Origin: Paramagnetospirillum kuznetsovii
GTDB lineage: Bacteria > Pseudomonadota > Alphaproteobacteria > Rhodospirillales > Magnetospirillaceae
DNA: 32,091 bases
Assembly (NCBI RefSeq): GCF_003284725.1
Contig: NZ_PGTO01000029.1
Span: forward strand, 1 to 32,091
Direction: 5' to 3'
Shown here: positions 8,666 to 17,683 of the stretch, piece after piece
How the letters are laid out: each line of letters starts with the position of its first letter
How positions within the stretch are numbered: the first letter of the stretch is position 1
The notes under the pieces: generated by a model
Told to the model about the DNA's origin: nothing
Databases searched by the model: none
What the model saw: only the letters and a program-made list of their open reading frames with translations
Translations under genes and position numbers: made by a program

Positions 8666-9122
8666 GGGAAGTCTACTAAAGCTAGAAATTTTTCGCCTCG
8701 CAATGCGTAAAATGCTTGGCCTCCACCCAAGGTTTGGCCCTGAAAAGTACGCGCATCCCCCTTCTTTGTTAGAGGCAATCTAAAAAGATAAAAGCATATA
8801 GCCTGCTATGACGTCGACTGCACTGACAATTCTCACTGACCCGCAGCTGAACCGTGCCTGTGTTTAAGCTTGGATGCATCTCGCCCTCTTTTCCGGCTGC
8901 GGACCAATCGGAATCTACACAGGGTAGATCTTTCACCACCGGCAGCTTCGGATCATATGCTGTTGATCGGACTGTCTCGGCGCGGCATGTCACCTCCCTA
9001 TGGAATACACACACCGAAACCGCCCTTTCCCCTTCCCAGTGTTCCCGCCGTCGTCCTTTTAGATCCATGGGGAGAGAACTTCCCCCACAGCCGCAGACGT
9101 AGTCGGCCTGAATTTCAGCGCA
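8666..9122. other. Intergenic region upstream of mamX
   Basis: This 457-bp stretch has no protein I can support. In the known mamXY operon mamY precedes mamX, but neither strand encodes a MamY-like coiled-coil protein here. It should contain the promoter of mamXZ and the 3' end of the mamH-like transcript. A tgacaattctca sequence at about 8823-8834 resembles a -35 region, but I could not place a convincing -10 box. Confidence 0.4.
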
Positions 9123-10424
9123 TCACTCTTTAAGATCTAGAAAAATGGGGTACAAGTCATTTGTCGTGAGCGTCATTGTATCTCCGTCCTTATGAACCCA
9201 GATGGCATAGATAAGAACCAAGGCATTGGCAATACCGACGAAAATAAAAGGAGCAGTAGGGCCCAGTGTATCGAACAAAAAACCACCAACTTGGACAAAA
9301 AATATTATCCCAATTCCCCCTACAACATTCGATGCCCCAAGAACAGACCCTAGGATATTTGGCGGCGAGACATCTACTGTCAGCACCTGCGGGGCGACGA
9401 AGCAGCCGGCCTGTCCTGCCGCCGTCAGCGCCACCGGAAGCAGGATAAACCAGTCGAACGGATTCCCGACCAAACCCATAGAGATGAAGCCCATTGCAGA
9501 AAGTGCCAAGCCGACGAGGATGGCCAGCACCCGCCCATACCGGTACATGACGATCTTCCAGATCGGGATCGATACCATCACCACCACCCCGGCAAACCCG
9601 ATCATCAATCCGCCGCGAGCGGCAGCTGCGGTATCTGTCACACCTAAGATATCGGCAAAATAAACGTACCACAGCATCAGGAATAGCGCGGTGATGACCA
9701 TATCGCTCCGCGCGAGGAACGACGTGGCAAAGCAAAGCCGTAAGCGGGACTGAGTGCGAAGAAGCATCCAGATCTCTCGCCACGGGATGGAACTCTGGTG
9801 TAAGCGCGGAGCAACATCAATCAGATGGAATCTCGACAGACCTGCCCCCGCAAAAGCTGTCAGAGAAATCAACAGCATCGTCAAAACCACCCCGGCATGG
9901 AGGGGAATCTGCATCAAGACCACGTAAACCAAGGTCTTGCCAAACGCCATCATGAAGGCGTTGTTGGCCATCAGCCGAGACCGATTGGCCGTAGAGGTGT
10001 AATCGCCGGCCAAGGTGGTAACCTGCGGCCAGATCGCACCAATTCCGACAGCCAGAACCAGACGTGCTAGGTAGTAAAATAACAACCCGTCACCGCCCAG
10101 AGCTTGAGAAATCACGGAGCTGAACGGCGCCATCAGTGCCCCGATCCCGGCCACGATGAAGCCAAGCGCCATTATGCGAACACGGCCAAATCGGTCGGAA
10201 AGATAACCGACGGCTCCAACCACGAACAGTTCCAGCGTTTCCGCCAAGACCATGATGTTCGCGTTGATAGTACCCGCGACCTCTGGCGAGACCCCCAGAA
10301 CGCTTCGCAGATAAAGCGGCTGTGTCCCGACCGCCAACGTCATTACGATCAGGCAGAACGCGGAAGTTAGGTAGAGCGAGTTCCAATGGTGCCGCTCAAT
10401 CGTTTTGGACGGGGCTTCAAACAC
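9123..10424 (-). CDS. MamH-like major facilitator transporter
   Basis: This 433-residue protein has twelve predicted membrane helices and the MFS loop-2 signature GYLSDRFGRVRI near residue 82. It aligns by eye along its length with the MFS part of MamZ in this window: TQPLYLRSVLGV matches IQPLLLDKIFGI, and GQAGCFVAPQVLTVDVSP matches GHAGCFVTLQVLTVDVSP. It therefore belongs to the MamH/MamZ group, which transports or helps transport iron into magnetosomes. Unlike MamZ it lacks the ferric-reductase extension. It is transcribed in the same direction as mamX but separated by 457 bp, so it probably has its own promoter. Whether it is MamH itself, normally first in the mamAB operon, or a paralogue cannot be decided without a tree. 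Confidence 0.85.
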   Translation of the reverse strand: MFEAPSKTIERHHWNSLYLTSAFCLIVMTLAVGTQPLYLRSVLGVSPEVAGTINANIMVLAETLELFVVGAVGYLSDRFGRVRIMALGFIVAGIGALMAPFSSVISQALGGDGLLFYYLARLVLAVGIGAIWPQVTTLAGDYTSTANRSRLMANNAFMMAFGKTLVYVVLMQIPLHAGVVLTMLLISLTAFAGAGLSRFHLIDVAPRLHQSSIPWREIWMLLRTQSRLRLCFATSFLARSDMVITALFLMLWYVYFADILGVTDTAAAARGGLMIGFAGVVVMVSIPIWKIVMYRYGRVLAILVGLALSAMGFISMGLVGNPFDWFILLPVALTAAGQAGCFVAPQVLTVDVSPPNILGSVLGASNVVGGIGIIFFVQVGGFLFDTLGPTAPFIFVGIANALVLIYAIWVHKDGDTMTLTTNDLYPIFLDLKE

Positions 10425-10535
10425 GAAAAGAAAACCTCAAGGGTTGAAGATAGGGAGCGAAGGGACCAACCCTACCGGTGACCTTAGCCTAACCGACAAC
10501 GGCTGGAAAAGAATATCGGAACAAGAGGTTCCCGC

Positions 10536-10814
10536 TCAATGACACTCGGCGAACCAAAGCTTGGATACCTGAGCCGACATTGTTTCGTCGGCAAGGTGGT
10601 TAAAGCGCTTGTGCGCGGTCTTCAATTGCCGTACGGAATCCAACTTTCCGTGCCGGCTGAGGCCGGTCCCGTAAATCCAAGGCCCCAGATCACAGTCCTC
10701 CTGCCCCTTTAGCGGTTCGCGCGCATCACTGCCGTTTACAAGGGCCTCCAGCCCAGCTTCCCAGCGAAGATGGGCAAGCCGCGCGGCGTTGACGTCAAGC
10801 TCAGCAACGGTCAT
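10536..10814 (-). CDS. Stand-alone CZB (chemoreceptor zinc-binding) domain protein
   Basis: The 92-residue product is a single CZB domain, the four-helix zinc-binding module usually found at the C-terminus of chemoreceptors and diguanylate cyclases. The zinc-site motifs are visible: His in RLAHLRWE near residue 13, Cys in EDCDLGPWI near 40, and His in AHKRFNHLAD near 68. The ATG at 10814 is chosen because the domain starts at once after it; the open frame extends to 10937, but that part is not domain-like. CZB domains bind zinc with very high affinity and respond to zinc or to oxidation of the Cys. The protein lies between a mamH-like gene and mamC; a second copy is at 31120-31473 and a fused copy in the receptor at 13032-15038. 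Confidence 0.82.
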   Translation of the reverse strand: MTVAELDVNAARLAHLRWEAGLEALVNGSDAREPLKGQEDCDLGPWIYGTGLSRHGKLDSVRQLKTAHKRFNHLADETMSAQVSKLWFAECH

Positions 10815-11172
10815 CGTATTTCGTCCTGGGGCTGGAATCTGGCAAGAAGACGGGAAAGCCATCCCTCTAATTGGGGAGCAGGATGAAGCTCCCTGACAAT
10901 TATCAATTCCAAAAAATATATGACTCCTGCGCGACAACGCATTTTTTGCGAATAAAACTCATTGCTGAAATTTCGCCCCACAGCCTCCCCGCTCCTTTGT
11001 TTGTGTGGTGTTCCTGATATGCTCACAAGCCGTGACCCCACCATTATCCAAACGGAGTCCAACGGGATATCCGCAACTTTCAAAAAACCATTCTCTCGTC
11101 TATCCTCCACAGCAGCGACAATTGTCGGAAATTCCCGCCCCCCCATAGATTGCTCCGTTGGGAGAAAGCACC
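10815..11172. promoter_or_regulatory. Divergent intergenic region between the CZB gene and mamC
   Basis: This region separates divergent genes. Before mamC there is a perfect 12-bp palindrome, cgacaattgtcg (11116-11127). Its right half supplies a -35-like TTGTCG (11122-11127), which is 16 bp from a -10-like CATAGA (11144-11149), 24 bp before the ATG. The palindrome would let a dimeric regulator cover the -35 element. This is a reading by eye; no transcription start is known. The rest of the interval shows no gene. Confidence 0.45.
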
Positions 11173-11538
11173 ATGACATTCCAATTAGCCCCCTATCTGG
11201 CAGCATCGGTTCCAGGGGTTGGTGTCCTCGGAGCGATCATTGGCGGTGCTGCAGCGGCTGCGAAAAATCTGGAACTCTTGAAAACCGGCAGAATCTCCCA
11301 GCGAGAAGCCGGAATTGATACCGCGAAGGAAACCGTCGGAGCAGGTGTCGCGACGGCATTTAGCGCGGCGGCCGTTGGATTTGTCGGTGCCGGCCTGTTT
11401 ACCTCCATTGGAGTGGCGGTGATCGCTGGCATCGCAGGTAAATATGCTTGGGATCGCTGTATCGATTTCGGAGAGGGAAAGCCCCCATCGTCCACATCCC
11501 CAGCATCTGAAGACGACTTACTGGCCGAGATCCAGTAG
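11173..11538 (+). CDS. mamC: MamC (Mms13), magnetosome crystal-size protein
   Basis: MamC is an abundant small magnetosome membrane protein whose loop between two helices contacts magnetite and influences crystal size. The 121-residue product begins [20 protein letters not shown], very close to the MamC N-terminus I recall. It has two hydrophobic helices (about residues 13-29 and 60-90) and the loop with [12 protein letters not shown] and [10 protein letters not shown] between them. [10 protein letters not shown] and an acidic tail ending in SEDDLLAEI follow. The ATG at 11173 has a ggagaaag site 4-5 bp upstream; an upstream in-frame GTG at 11158 would precede that site. MamC is normally encoded with mamD, mamF and mamG; here it is alone. 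A Cys replaces the more usual residue in the DRCID stretch. Confidence 0.92.
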   Translation: MTFQLAPYLAASVPGVGVLGAIIGGAAAAAKNLELLKTGRISQREAGIDTAKETVGAGVATAFSAAAVGFVGAGLFTSIGVAVIAGIAGKYAWDRCIDFGEGKPPSSTSPASEDDLLAEIQ

Positions 11539-11689
11539 ACCGCATTCCTAAAACCGTCGACACCCACTAATAACCTCCCCTTCCTATTTGTACTCGGCGG
11601 AAGGGCGTTTTGACAACAACCAGCGATAGTATTGGCAAAACGTTCAGACACCCCCGTACATCAACATAAGTAACGTGTTGGACCTTAAT

Positions 11690-12034
11690 ATGTCTGCATT
11701 TATGCCCGTTGCACTCCTTCTAATTTCGAACGTCTTCATGACCTTCGCGTGGTATGGGCATCTGAAATTTACGGATAAGCCTCTTTGGCTCGTTATATTA
11801 TTGAGCTGGTCCATTGCCTTTGTGGAATATTGCTTTGCCGTTCCGGCAAATCGCATCGGGCATGAGTCTTTTTCCGCCGCAGAACTCAAGACCATGCAGG
11901 AAGTAATCACGCTCTCTGTTTTCGCAGGGTTTTCAGTCTTCTATCTTGATGAAAAGCTTACCATCAACCACGCTGTCGGGTTCGGGCTGATTTGCGCAGG
12001 TGCCTTTTTCGTATTCAAGGGGCCGCTTCGCTGA
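11690..12034 (+). CDS. DUF486 (DMT-superfamily) small membrane protein
   Basis: The 114-residue protein has four hydrophobic segments and the strongly conserved sequences SNVFMTFAWYGHLKF near the start and EYCFAVPANRIGHESFSAAELK in the middle, which identify DUF486. This family belongs to the drug/metabolite transporter superfamily and its function is unknown. The ATG at 11690 matches the family's start best, although a GTG at 11675 is in frame. It follows mamC by about 150 bp on the same strand and may share its transcript. DUF486 genes are common outside magnetotactic bacteria, so a magnetosome role is only suggested by position. Confidence 0.82.
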   Translation: MSAFMPVALLLISNVFMTFAWYGHLKFTDKPLWLVILLSWSIAFVEYCFAVPANRIGHESFSAAELKTMQEVITLSVFAGFSVFYLDEKLTINHAVGFGLICAGAFFVFKGPLR

Positions 12035-12162
12035 TGGCTCCGTTCGGAAATTCCTGACCTCCAGCGCTGTCGCCTAATTAAAATCCATGCGGACTGCGAA
12101 TTATCAATGTGAATTTGATGCGCCATCCTATTGTCGCATGGCACTTAAATTTGAGACATAAA

Positions 12163-12891
12163 ATGGGCACAGATACAAAAGGCTCGGCACCGACTCTCGT
12201 GCTTCAAGGGCTGGCGATATTTATAATATTTTCGACAGCCCTTCTTATCATTGATAAGATAGCGAGAATATCAGCTCCCAACTCAGCACATCAGATCGAA
12301 ACCGTTCAGGCCATTACCGTGGCCGGACGTGCCACGCTAGGCTCTAGCATCGCCGTGCCCGGCTCAGTCCTAACCGCCCACGAAATCGCTCATATGCGTT
12401 ACATGCGGGAAGAAGAAAAGCTGGCTCACGACGTATATCTGCTGCTCGCCAACCAGTGGGGCACACCAGTATTTGCCAAAATCGCCCAAGCCGAGCAGCG
12501 CCACACCGACGCCGTGCTTGGATTGCTGATCCGCTACGGCGTACCGGACCCGTCCGCCGGCGCCGGGCCAGGCCAGTTCACAGATCCGGGGTTGGCAGCC
12601 CTGTACCAGACCCTGATCCAGAAGGGCGCAGTCTCGTTGATGGATGCACTGATGGTCGGCGGGCTGATTGAAGAGGTGGACATCGCTGACCTGGAAAATG
12701 CTGTTGCCAGCACGACCCGGCCTGACATCATTCGTGTGTACGAGAACATCCACCGTGGATCACGCAATCATCTGCGCTCATTCGCGGGTGCCTTGAACCA
12801 GATCGGCATGGCGTATCAGCCCCAGAAATTAAGCGCTGCCGAGGTTGATGCCATCTTGAGCACTCCCATGGAAAGAGGACCGCCGCTGTAG
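12163..12891 (+). CDS. Membrane-anchored ferritin-like DUF2202 protein
   Basis: An N-terminal hydrophobic helix (LVLQGLAIFIIFSTALLII) anchors a soluble all-helical domain of about 160 residues. Two ferritin-type motifs are visible, MREEEKLAHDVY and AEQRHTDAVLGLL, and further acidic residues in GGLIEEVDIADLE and a His-containing helix (YENIHRGSRNHL) complete a likely di-iron site. This is the DUF2202 family. I infer an extracytoplasmic or vesicle-lumen location from the anchor. The ATG at 12163 places the helix right after the start; a GTG at 12109 is an in-frame alternative. A truncated relative lies at 17941-18345. Iron binding is family knowledge plus visible residues; catalysis is not shown. 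Confidence 0.8.
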   Translation: MGTDTKGSAPTLVLQGLAIFIIFSTALLIIDKIARISAPNSAHQIETVQAITVAGRATLGSSIAVPGSVLTAHEIAHMRYMREEEKLAHDVYLLLANQWGTPVFAKIAQAEQRHTDAVLGLLIRYGVPDPSAGAGPGQFTDPGLAALYQTLIQKGAVSLMDALMVGGLIEEVDIADLENAVASTTRPDIIRVYENIHRGSRNHLRSFAGALNQIGMAYQPQKLSAAEVDAILSTPMERGPPL

Positions 12892-13031
12892 ACTGGCGAG
12901 AACGCGGGATGCTCATGCTCCTACGCTCTGAATGGAGCAGTACGGCACAGAAATCACTTAATCAAGCCATCTTGTTTCGATTACGGGCAGTAATTCTAAT
13001 ATCTATGGACGTATTATTTGGAGAAAGTTAA

Positions 13032-15038
13032 ATGATTACCATAGACGAATCCGATAACTTGTCTTCACGTCTATCATATATCCAGATTGACGAAGAAGCC
13101 TGTTTTCGGCTTAGAGAGATAAAACCAGCCTTACTTGATGCCATGCCAGTTATACTAGATTCTTTTTATGAAAAGTTATTGCGCCATCCGCCTTTGGCTG
13201 CCAAATTCTCCTCCCCCTCACATATCGCCACAGCTAAGCAAGCACAGGCGCGCCATTGGGCTTTGCTTTTCGAAGGGCGTTTTGATGACACCTATCGCCA
13301 ATCGGTTCAGCGGATTGGCCAAGCCCATTTTCGGATTGGACTGACGCCGCGTTGGTACATTGCCAGTTATGGACTGATCCTTGGCGAACTGACCTCCGTA
13401 GTGACCGCAAGACTATCCAACTTTCTCCAGCCTCCTGCTGGCCGTGAGCGGTTGACACAAACGCTTCAGTCCCTCGGCCGTGCTGTCTTGCTGGACATGG
13501 AGTTAGCCATCTCGACCTATTGGGATGAAGTACTGCGTGAGCGAGTGGTCGAGGCGGAGAACGCTGTCGAGCAGATCAATATGCAGGTGGGGGATTCGGT
13601 TGCGAGCGTATCCCAGTACACCAGGGACCTGCTTGATAGCGCTCGGTCTATGGCCGAGGTTAGCGGTGCGGTCGAGCACGATGCCGCCGACGCCGCACAT
13701 GCCGCCGGCATCGCTCTGTCTTCGGCGCAGACAGTGGCTGCGGCAGCCGAGGAACTGCACGCCTCCATCGCTGAGATATCACATCAGGTTACTTTATCGA
13801 CGGAAACGACCCGAGATGCGGTTGAGTGTATGGCGGGTGTCCAACATGTGGTCAGCGAACTAGACCGGGCCGCCGCCGAAATTGGTCATGTGGTGTCACT
13901 GATTAGTGACATTGCTGCTCAGACAAATTTGCTTGCCTTAAATGCGACGATAGAGGCTGCGCGAGCGGGCGAGGCTGGGAAGGGCTTCGCGGTCGTGGCC
14001 GGCGAGGTTAAGGGGCTGGCCAACCAGTCTGCGCGCTCTGCAGAGGAAATCGCCCAACGGATTGGCAATATCCAAGAGGTCGCACGCCAGACCACCGCAG
14101 CCATCGGCACCGCCACATCTACGGTCAAGAGAGTCGATGAGATTTCCGGATCAATCTCGGCCGCTGTGGAGGAGCAAGCCGCTGCCACCAGTGAAATCGC
14201 CCGCACCATCTCTGAAACCGCATCCCAAGCCAGCCAAGTTACTACGCTTATGGAATCGGTGTCGCGACGGATCGAATACGCCAACGATGCCGTCTACTCG
14301 GTTCAGTCCAGCGCCTCCCGCTTGGATGAGTCGCTGGGCACCTTCGGTCGTCTGTTAACCCGCGCGGTGAGAACTTCCTCATCCATTGCCGAGCGCCGAC
14401 ATGGTCACCGCCGTGCGCTTATGGTTGATGGCGATGTCTCCACGGGGGGGAAACTTGAGAAAGTCGCGGTATTCGACATTTCTGAGGGGGGCGCCCTACT
14501 GTCCACGGCCGTTCCCTACGCAATGGGAACTGAGCTAAATCTTTTCATCACAGGCGAGAACGTGCGCGTGGGGGGTAAGGTGGTTGCATGCTGCAACGAG
14601 TTGGTCCACGTCCATTTTACCGCCCCGCTCGCCTCCAAGGTGGCCGATGGCTTGGGGGCGAAGTATTTCCGGCGTGTGGCCGAACTGACCAAGAACGACC
14701 ACCACACCTTCGTCGCCAAGATCGCCGAGGCAGTGTATGGCAGGGCCGCCATGGCGGCTGCCGATCTCACCACTCACCACACTTGCCGCTTGGGACGCTG
14801 GTACGACTGTGTTGCAGACGACGTCCTGAGTGAACTGGGATCGTTCAGGGCGCTGGCATCCCCCCACTCCGAAGTCCATGCAAAGGGGCATGAGGTGCTG
14901 CGCACCCTCAATCTCGAAGGAAGGCAGCGCTCAGAGGCTGGCCTAGATGAACTAAGGCAACTTTCGGAGAAGGTTGCCGCCAACATTGACGCTATGGATG
15001 CGGAAATGCAGGCGGTTTACGCCACCCGAAACCGATGA
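13032..15038 (+). CDS. Globin-coupled chemoreceptor with PilZ and CZB domains
   Basis: This 668-residue protein has no clear membrane helix and four modules. Residues 1-165 form a sensor globin like HemAT, with the proximal heme His in [15 protein letters not shown] near residue 98. Residues 175-455 are the methyl-accepting signalling domain, with the hairpin tip [20 protein letters not shown] near 295. Residues 455-540 are a PilZ domain with RRHGHRR and DISEGGALL, the c-di-GMP-binding motifs. The end is a CZB zinc domain with [13 protein letters not shown] and [12 protein letters not shown]. The expected role is oxygen or gas sensing that drives CheA-dependent steering, with c-di-GMP and zinc or redox inputs. 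A gagaaag site precedes the ATG. It sits between iron genes inside the magnetosome region. Confidence 0.92.
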   Translation: MITIDESDNLSSRLSYIQIDEEACFRLREIKPALLDAMPVILDSFYEKLLRHPPLAAKFSSPSHIATAKQAQARHWALLFEGRFDDTYRQSVQRIGQAHFRIGLTPRWYIASYGLILGELTSVVTARLSNFLQPPAGRERLTQTLQSLGRAVLLDMELAISTYWDEVLRERVVEAENAVEQINMQVGDSVASVSQYTRDLLDSARSMAEVSGAVEHDAADAAHAAGIALSSAQTVAAAAEELHASIAEISHQVTLSTETTRDAVECMAGVQHVVSELDRAAAEIGHVVSLISDIAAQTNLLALNATIEAARAGEAGKGFAVVAGEVKGLANQSARSAEEIAQRIGNIQEVARQTTAAIGTATSTVKRVDEISGSISAAVEEQAAATSEIARTISETASQASQVTTLMESVSRRIEYANDAVYSVQSSASRLDESLGTFGRLLTRAVRTSSSIAERRHGHRRALMVDGDVSTGGKLEKVAVFDISEGGALLSTAVPYAMGTELNLFITGENVRVGGKVVACCNELVHVHFTAPLASKVADGLGAKYFRRVAELTKNDHHTFVAKIAEAVYGRAAMAAADLTTHHTCRLGRWYDCVADDVLSELGSFRALASPHSEVHAKGHEVLRTLNLEGRQRSEAGLDELRQLSEKVAANIDAMDAEMQAVYATRNR

Positions 15039-15202
15039 AGGTATAGGGATAACATTGAACATAGTCACCAACCATCGATTTCAGAACACAAGCGCGCCAG
15101 ATACCCCGCAACGGCAGGCCCGCTTGAATTCCCCTGACGCCCCCTTATTCCAAGATATCACGTCTTGACTGGATGGTAGGGGCATGGCCTAAATTCGCGT
15201 AG

Positions 15203-15212
15203 CGCAATTGCG
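15203..15212. promoter_or_regulatory. Palindrome upstream of feoAB
   Basis: The perfect 10-bp palindrome cgcaattgcg lies 58 bp before feoA. Feo operons are commonly controlled by iron regulators (Fur, Irr) binding short AT-centred palindromes, so this is a candidate operator. The match to a Fur consensus is weak. Confidence 0.25.
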
Positions 15213-15269
15213 ACCAACTCGCAGTATCGAACAATTATTACCCGTCGAACAAATAAGGGGAAATAGAGT

Positions 15270-15524
15270 ATGGATCAGCAGATCAAGATGGACACTCTTA
15301 CCCTTGCCGACCTTCGTCCCGAGCAGCAGGGTGAAATTCTCAAGATTGAAACCGAGGATGGCGTTTTCAAGCGCCGTATGCAGTCGCTTGGAGTGGTGTC
15401 CGGTACCGCTGTAACCCTGGATCGCTCTGCCCCGCTCGGAGATCCTCGCATCTACAGCCTGATGGGCTACAGCCTGGGCTTGCGCAATGCTGAGGCCCGG
15501 CAGATCCGCATTCGCGTTAAGTAA
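15270..15524 (+). CDS. feoA: FeoA, SH3-like partner of the ferrous iron transporter
   Basis: The 84-residue cytosolic protein has the SH3-like FeoA fold: LTLADLRPEQQGEILKI at the start, FKRRMQSLGVVSGTAVTL in the middle and a final strand GLRNAEARQIRIRV. FeoA assists or regulates FeoB in ferrous iron uptake. The ATG at 15270 is preceded by aagggga; an in-frame ATG at 15288 is possible. It lies 38 bp before feoB on the same strand, a standard feoAB arrangement. In Magnetospirillum a dedicated feoAB copy in the magnetosome island serves magnetite formation, which this position suggests. Confidence 0.92.
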   Translation: MDQQIKMDTLTLADLRPEQQGEILKIETEDGVFKRRMQSLGVVSGTAVTLDRSAPLGDPRIYSLMGYSLGLRNAEARQIRIRVK

Positions 15525-15562
15525 GCCTGTCCATCCGAACCTGAATCCAAGGGCTTTCGCTT

Positions 15563-17674
15563 ATGACATCTCCCGTCACCGTGGCACTGGTGGGTAACCC
15601 CAATGCCGGTTCCACCAGCTTGTTCAATGCCCTGACGGGCGCCCAATCCGCCGTCGCCAACTACCAGCGGGTGACCACTTCACTGACCGCGCGCGAGGTG
15701 ACCCATCGCGGTGTTACCCTGCGCATCGTTGATGTGCCGGGTTTCTTCTCCACCTCGTCGCAATCCCCGGAGGAGAAGGTCGGCTGCGACTATATCCACG
15801 GCGAGGAACCCGACATCATCGTCAATGTGCTGGATGCTGGCCATCTGGACCGCAGCCTGTTCCTGACCACTCAGTTGATCGAGACCGGGCTTCCCCGCAT
15901 CACCGTGCTGAACATGATGGATGAGGTCCGGCGCGCCGGTATCCGAATCGACACCGCCTTGCTGGCCTCCGCCCTCGGCTCGCCTGTGGTGGAGACCTGC
16001 GCCCTGAAAAAGGAGGGCATCGACGCCTTGCTGGATGCCATGGCGGCCATGGCCTTGGCGGCGCCCGCCGACCCGTTGCGGCTGCACTACGACAGCCATC
16101 TTGAGGCAGCCATCGACCGCGTCCAGCAGCATCTGTCCAAGCTGCACCCCCAGGAGCTGAGCCCGGTGCGCTCACGCTGGCTGGCGATCAAGATGCTGGA
16201 GGGCGATGACGAGGTGTTGCGCCATGAAAGCAACCATGTCGAGTTGGTCGAAGACATCAAGGGCGAGCAATCCGCCCTGGCCCATGAACATGATGAGGAC
16301 ACCGCCAGCCTGTTGGCTTCGGCCCGCTTCGCCTTTTCCAACGGCCTGCTGCGAGAAGTCCGCCAGCAGGAGGGCGATCCCACCGCCGGGTTCAAGCTGA
16401 CCCGTATCCTCGACGATTTCTTCCTGAACCGAACCCTGGGCTTGCCTCTGCTGCTGGGCATCCTGTGGGTGATGTTCGAGGCGACCTTCAGCCTGGGAGC
16501 CATTCCCACCGACTGGATCAAGGCTCTGGTCCAGATGGCCAGCGATCTGGTGGACAAGACCCTGCCCGAGGGCATGTTCCACGATCTCGTGGTCAACGGC
16601 GTCATGGCTGGTGTCGGCGGAACCATCGTCTTCCTACCCAATATCGTCATCCTGTTCTTCTTCATGGCGGTCTTAAGCGGCACCGGCTATCTGGCGCGCG
16701 CCAGCTTTCTGATGGACCGGGTGATGCACCATTTCGGCCTGCACGGCACGACCCTGATCCCCATGGTGGCTGGCTTCGGCTGTAACGTCCCTGCGGTCAT
16801 GGCCACCAGCGTCATTACCAACAAGCGGGCGCGGCTGATCGCCATGCTGATCTCGCCGTTCATGAGCTGCTCGGCCCGCCTGCCCGTCTTTATCCTGTTC
16901 GCCGGAGCATTCTTCGAAAACATCGCCGGTACGGTGGTGTTCGCCATGTACATGACGTCCATCGGAACCGCCATGCTGTCGGCGGTGCTGCTGAACCGCA
17001 TCATTCCCGGCAGCGGCGGCGATGCCTTCGTGATGGAACTGCCGCCCTATCGTCTGCCGACCATGCATTCGGTGCTGCACCATATGTGGGACAGTGCCCA
17101 GGGTTTCGTTGCCAAGGTCACCGGCGTCATCCTGGTGGGCTCCATCGTGATTTGGTTTCTGCAGGAATTCCCCCGCGACATCGCCTATTCCCAAGATTTC
17201 GAGACAGCCATCACTGAACAGGCCGCATTGCCCGACAGCCCGGAAAAGGATGCCGCGACCAGAACGCTGAAAAGCGCCCAGGCACAAGAGAAGCTGGAAA
17301 AGAGCTATCTGGGGCGTTCGGCCATCGCGGTGACGCCGCTGTTCCAGCCGCTGGGCTTTTCCTGGCGGGAATCGGCCTCCATCATGACCGGCTTCGTCGC
17401 CAAGGAAGTGGTGGTGGCCACCTATGCGGTCATCTACGCCCAGGAAAAAGGCTCGGAGCAACTGACCGAAACCTTAAAGGGGGCCATGCCACCGGCTACG
17501 GCCATCGCCTTCATGATCTTTACTCTGCTCTATGCTCCCTGCCTGTCCACCATCGCCATCATCGGTAAGGAGTCAAAGAGCTGGCGCTGGGCCGGGTTCT
17601 CGGTGGTCTATTCCCTGACATTCGCTTGGGTATTAGCCCTGGCCGTCAGCCGGATCGGTGGAGCCTTCCTGTAG
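15563..17674 (+). CDS. feoB: FeoB, ferrous iron transporter with G-protein domain
   Basis: This 703-residue protein has an N-terminal GTPase-like domain (about 1-170), a helical guanine-dissociation-inhibitor-like region and a membrane domain with two Gate motifs. The visible G motifs are G3 DVPG near residue 56 and G4 NMMD near 117. The Gate motifs show GFGCNVPAVMAT and SCSARLPVFILF, each with the conserved Cys. The P-loop is unusual: GNPNAGSTSLFN has Ser17 where the family has the invariant Lys (codon TCC at 15611-15613), which should weaken nucleotide binding. Otherwise the frame is intact and near normal length (E. coli FeoB has 773 residues). It follows feoA and precedes a small Cys-rich protein, so the operon probably extends beyond feoB. 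Confidence 0.93.
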   Translation: MTSPVTVALVGNPNAGSTSLFNALTGAQSAVANYQRVTTSLTAREVTHRGVTLRIVDVPGFFSTSSQSPEEKVGCDYIHGEEPDIIVNVLDAGHLDRSLFLTTQLIETGLPRITVLNMMDEVRRAGIRIDTALLASALGSPVVETCALKKEGIDALLDAMAAMALAAPADPLRLHYDSHLEAAIDRVQQHLSKLHPQELSPVRSRWLAIKMLEGDDEVLRHESNHVELVEDIKGEQSALAHEHDEDTASLLASARFAFSNGLLREVRQQEGDPTAGFKLTRILDDFFLNRTLGLPLLLGILWVMFEATFSLGAIPTDWIKALVQMASDLVDKTLPEGMFHDLVVNGVMAGVGGTIVFLPNIVILFFFMAVLSGTGYLARASFLMDRVMHHFGLHGTTLIPMVAGFGCNVPAVMATSVITNKRARLIAMLISPFMSCSARLPVFILFAGAFFENIAGTVVFAMYMTSIGTAMLSAVLLNRIIPGSGGDAFVMELPPYRLPTMHSVLHHMWDSAQGFVAKVTGVILVGSIVIWFLQEFPRDIAYSQDFETAITEQAALPDSPEKDAATRTLKSAQAQEKLEKSYLGRSAIAVTPLFQPLGFSWRESASIMTGFVAKEVVVATYAVIYAQEKGSEQLTETLKGAMPPATAIAFMIFTLLYAPCLSTIAIIGKESKSWRWAGFSVVYSLTFAWVLALAVSRIGGAFL

Positions 17675-17683
17675 GTCTGTTCT

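Noticed and set aside
8769-9068. 99-residue frame upstream of mamX considered as a possible mamY remnant
   Set aside because: No coiled-coil or membrane helix, no similarity to MamY that I can recall, no ribosome site.
16673-17461. 262-residue open frame antisense to feoB
   Set aside because: No domain or start signal; a shadow of the FeoB coding sequence.
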